The notes under the pieces: model-generated | Database searches by the model: none | What the model was told of the DNA's origin: nothing | Seen by the model: only the letters and a program-made list of their open reading frames with translations | Shown: positions 61,579 through 64,000 of the stretch, piece after piece | Layout of the letters: each line of letters begins with the position of its first letter | Position numbering within the stretch: the stretch's first letter is position 1 | Program-made: the position numbers and the translations under genes | NCBI RefSeq assembly: GCF_001570585.1 | Contig: NZ_BBXF01000010.1 | Location: forward strand, 69,873-133,872 | From: Herbidospora daliensis | GTDB taxonomy: Bacteria > Actinomycetota > Actinomycetes > Streptosporangiales > Streptosporangiaceae | Direction of reading: 5' to 3' | DNA: 64,000 nucleotides

Positions 61579-62805
61579 CTAGCTGTTCCAGCCGAGCAGG
61601 GCGCGGGTCTTGTTCGCCGCGTCGGTGAGCGACTCCTGGGCGGTCATCTTGCCGCTCAGGGCCGACTCCAGGGCCGGGGCGATGATCTCGTCGTTGATCT
61701 GGATCCACTGCGGGATGGCCGGCCGCGCCTGCGCCACCTTGAGCTGCTCGAGGAAGGCCTGCTGCTGCTCGCCGAAGGTGGCGGCGTCGCGCTCGGCGGC
61801 CTCCTTGTTGACCGGGAAGCCGCCCAGGGCCTGGGCCAGGGTGGTGTTGTTGGTGGCGTTGGTCAGGTGCTGCAGCCACTTCCAGGCCAGCGCCTCGTTC
61901 TTGCCCTTGGTGAACACGACCGCGTTCTCGCCGCCGATGTTGCCGGCCGGGGTCGTCTTGTAGGGCAGCGGGGCCACGCTGAAGTCGAGGTCGGGGAACT
62001 GGTCCTTGATCGTCGCGACGTCCCAGGGGCCGGAGATCATCATGCCGGCGAGGCCGTTGGCGAACGCCTGGTCGGAGTCGGTGATCTCACGCGGCGAGGA
62101 GGGCAGCAGGTCGACCCAGAGCTGGAGGGCCTCGACGGCCTGCGGCTGGTCGAACAGGATCTTCTTGTTCGCCTCGTCGACCATCTGGCCGCCGTTGCCG
62201 CCGACCACGCCCGGCCACATCCAGGCGCCGTAGCCGTCGCCCTTCGGCACCACGATGCCGGCCACCTTCGGGTCCTTCTGGTGGATGCCGGCGCTGATCG
62301 ACTTGAGCTCGTCCCAGGTCTTCGGCGGGGTCGGCACCAGGGCCTTGTTGTAGAAGAGGGCGACCGCGGTGTGGTCGATCGGGAAGCCGTAGAGCTTGCC
62401 GCCCACCTTGTTGGTGTTGAGCGCGCCCTCCCAGAAGTCGGCCTCGTTGAGCGTGCCGGCCGGGACCTCCTTGATGGTGCCCTCCTGCGCGAAGCGGGAG
62501 ACCAGGGGCTGGTCGAGGATCCCGACGTCGGGGACCGTGTTCCCGGCGAGGGCGGACCCGAGCTTGGTGTTGTAGTCGTCCTTGGGGATCTTGACGATGT
62601 TCACCTTGACCCCGGGGTTGGCCTTCTCGAAGTCGGTGCGGATCTTCTCGACCACTTCGCCGGCCTGAGGGGTGCGGTCCTGGAACATCCAGTAGGTCAA
62701 CTCCGTGGCAGACCCCGCGCCGCCCTCCTCGGAGCCGCCGCCGCAGGCGGCGAGCCCGGCGAGCAGCACCGCTGCGGCAGCCGCCCCAGTGACTCTCCTG
62801 ATCAT
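61579..62805 (-). CDS. Sugar-binding lipoprotein of the ABC transporter
   Basis: 408-residue cluster B/D extracellular solute-binding protein. Signal peptide with lipobox LLAGLAACGGG. Core shows LTYWMFQDRTPQAGEVVEKI, NTVPDVGILDQPLVSRF, PIDHTAVALFYNKALVP and NGLAGMMISGPWDVA. The ATG at 62805 was chosen over the one six bases upstream because GAAGGAG lies at proper distance only for it. Captures substrate outside the membrane for the two permeases. Confidence 0.93.
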   Translation of the reverse strand: MIRRVTGAAAAAVLLAGLAACGGGSEEGGAGSATELTYWMFQDRTPQAGEVVEKIRTDFEKANPGVKVNIVKIPKDDYNTKLGSALAGNTVPDVGILDQPLVSRFAQEGTIKEVPAGTLNEADFWEGALNTNKVGGKLYGFPIDHTAVALFYNKALVPTPPKTWDELKSISAGIHQKDPKVAGIVVPKGDGYGAWMWPGVVGGNGGQMVDEANKKILFDQPQAVEALQLWVDLLPSSPREITDSDQAFANGLAGMMISGPWDVATIKDQFPDLDFSVAPLPYKTTPAGNIGGENAVVFTKGKNEALAWKWLQHLTNATNNTTLAQALGGFPVNKEAAERDAATFGEQQQAFLEQLKVAQARPAIPQWIQINDEIIAPALESALSGKMTAQESLTDAANKTRALLGWNS

Positions 62806-62985
62806 TTCCATCTCCTTCTCGGGGGGTTGAACAGACGATAATGTAAGACGCAAAAAAAGATCAGCCCCTCGTCGGAAACGCTTTGGTAACGCGGCACCCG
62901 CTACCCTGTGCGGCGGCACTTGCCTGGTAGCCGTTTCGTTCACGCATTGAACTAACATGTCGGCAGAAAACGGGAGGACAGGCCC
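62806..62985. promoter_or_regulatory. Divergent regulatory region, transporter operon / ROK gene
   Basis: Contains GTTCA-CGCAT-TGAAC (62938-62952) just before the ROK start region, GCTACC/GGTAGC arms (62900-62905, 62926-62931) and a GGAAACGCTTTGG half-palindrome near 62873-62885. Likely ROK or LacI-type operators. Confidence 0.4.
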
Positions 62986-64000
62986 ATGGCAAGGCCGGAG
63001 CGCAAGACGGTCAGGGACGTCCGGAAGGGGAACCGCGGCATGCTGCTGCGGACCCTGTACTTCGGCGGTCCCCGCAGCCGCCATGAGCTGACCGGCCTGA
63101 CCGGCCTGAGCGCGGCCACCATCAGCACCATGACCGGCGACCTCCTCACCGAGAAGATCCTCATGGAGGCCGGCCAGGTCGAGAGCGACGGCGGCCGGCC
63201 GAGGGTGCTGCTGCGGGTCAATCCCGTGTACGCCTACCTCATCGGCGTCGACGTCGCCGAGACCCACGTCCGGGTCGAGCTCTTCGACCTCGAGATGGCC
63301 GAGAAGGCCAGGGTCGACTACACCCTCCGCCCCTCCCACCACGACATCGAGCTGGTCGCGCGGCGCATCCTGGCCGGGATCGACGTGGTTCTGGCCGACG
63401 GCCAGGTGGACGCGTCCCAGGTGCTCGGCGTCGGCATCGGGGTGCCCGGCATCGTCGAGCGCGGCGCCCCCGACGCGCTCATCCACGCCAAGACCTTCGG
63501 CTGGGACGGCGTCCCGCTGGGCGCGCTGATGCGGGCCGGCACCTCGCTGCCGGTCTTCATCGACAACGGCGCCAAGACCATGGGCCAGGCGGAGTTGTGG
63601 TTCGGGGCCGGGCGGGGGGCCGACCACGCGGTGATCGTGCTGATCGGGTCGGGGGTCGGGGCCACCGTGGTGGCCGACGGCCAGGCCGTGCGCGGCACGT
63701 CGAACTCGGCCGGCGAGTGGGGCCACACCAAGATCGAGATGAACGGCCGCCCGTGCCGGTGCGGGTCGCGGGGGTGCCTGGAGGCGTACATCGGGGCCGA
63801 AGGGCTGCTGGCCAGGGCCGGGGTGCCGGTCCAGACGACCGACTGGCCGTCGGCGCTGGGCCGGGTGCTGCACGACGGCGGTCCGGTCGTCGACGAGACG
63901 GTCACCTACCTGGGGACCGGCCTGGCGAACCTGATCAACATGCTGAACCCGGAGCGCATCCTGATCGGCGGCTGGGCCGGCCTGATGATCGGCGAACGCC
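62986..64000 (+). CDS. ROK-family transcriptional regulator (C-terminus beyond window edge)
   Basis: At least 338 residues. N-terminal winged helix (NRGMLLRTLYFGGPRSRHEL, LSAATISTMTGDLLTEKIL) plus a ROK sugar-kinase-like domain: GIGVPGIVERGAP, FIDNGAKTMGQAELWFGAGR, AGEWGHTKIEMNGRPCRCGS with the zinc cysteines in CRCGSRGCLEAY. The ATG at 62986 has GGGAGGA nine bases upstream. Such repressors bind a sugar ligand and control an adjacent transporter, here the divergent ABC operon and perhaps the ALDH/DUF2264 genes. Confidence 0.92.
   Translation, partial: MARPERKTVRDVRKGNRGMLLRTLYFGGPRSRHELTGLTGLSAATISTMTGDLLTEKILMEAGQVESDGGRPRVLLRVNPVYAYLIGVDVAETHVRVELFDLEMAEKARVDYTLRPSHHDIELVARRILAGIDVVLADGQVDASQVLGVGIGVPGIVERGAPDALIHAKTFGWDGVPLGALMRAGTSLPVFIDNGAKTMGQAELWFGAGRGADHAVIVLIGSGVGATVVADGQAVRGTSNSAGEWGHTKIEMNGRPCRCGSRGCLEAYIGAEGLLARAGVPVQTTDWPSALGRVLHDGGPVVDETVTYLGTGLANLINMLNPERILIGGWAGLMIGER

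Overview
The window is about 64 kb of very GC-rich chromosomal DNA from a filamentous actinomycete. The evidence is the frequent GTG starts, dense leaderless genes, paired XRE/DUF397 proteins, an AfsR-like BTAD regulator, the recO-uppS and dgt-dnaG neighbourhoods, and a Zur-controlled zinc transporter with a 7-1-7 Zur box. A Streptosporangiales-type genus is my best guess, but no rRNA is present to settle it. I see no transposase, integrase, CRISPR array or prophage, so this reads as a chromosomal segment with accessory cassettes rather than an island.

Layout. 1-12.7 kb: a TetR regulator cut by the left edge, a DrrAB-type ABC exporter, an XRE(DUF5753)/DUF397 pair, an MMPL transporter, a giant AfsR/BTAD-NTPase-TPR regulator, two tandem hemerythrin-domain proteins, and a coupled pair made of a nucleotidyltransferase/CDP-alcohol phosphotransferase and a membrane protein. 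12.8-21.4 kb: recO, a repeat-rich membrane protein, uppS, then a divergent locus with a polytopic membrane protein and a small Cys-rich protein facing a long TPR-CHAT (caspase-like) gene that carries a one-base frameshift, and a CGNR regulator. 21.4-24.4 kb: the zinc operon znuA-znuC-znuB-zur. 24.4-38.5 kb: housekeeping genes (glyS, ppdK, dgt, a ferredoxin-reductase-like flavoprotein, a degenerate M23 lipoprotein, dnaG, a primary-type sigma factor) and tRNA-Asn. 39-48.8 kb: nitric oxide synthase, an enoyl-CoA hydratase, an epoxide hydrolase coupled to an APH(3'')-like kinase with a divergent WYL regulator, galK, a PLP enzyme coupled to a YfiH/PgeF protein, DUF4236, a methyltransferase, MerR-thioredoxin and a macrodomain protein. 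48.8-55.7 kb: a secreted SGNH hydrolase and a tightly overlapping three-gene cassette (PD-(D/E)XK-like nuclease, winged-helix linker protein, AAA-HerA double ATPase), which is the best candidate for an undescribed, probably defence-related, system. 55.7-64 kb: a carbohydrate/hydroxy-acid catabolic locus (DUF2264 protein, aldehyde dehydrogenase, D-2-hydroxyacid dehydrogenase, binding-protein-dependent sugar transporter without its own ATPase, ROK regulator cut by the right edge).

Cross-cutting signals. (i) Four copies of a 51-52 bp element, a GGCAGATTC box followed by a 37-bp hairpin, three of which begin exactly at a stop codon. (ii) Three DasR/HutC-like inverted repeats between ppdK and a divergent hydrolase gene. 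(iii) About fifteen genes with a TANNNT-type -10 hexamer exactly 6-7 nt before the start codon and no ribosome binding site, implying leaderless mRNAs. (iv) Six convergent gene pairs whose stop codons interlock by exactly four bases.
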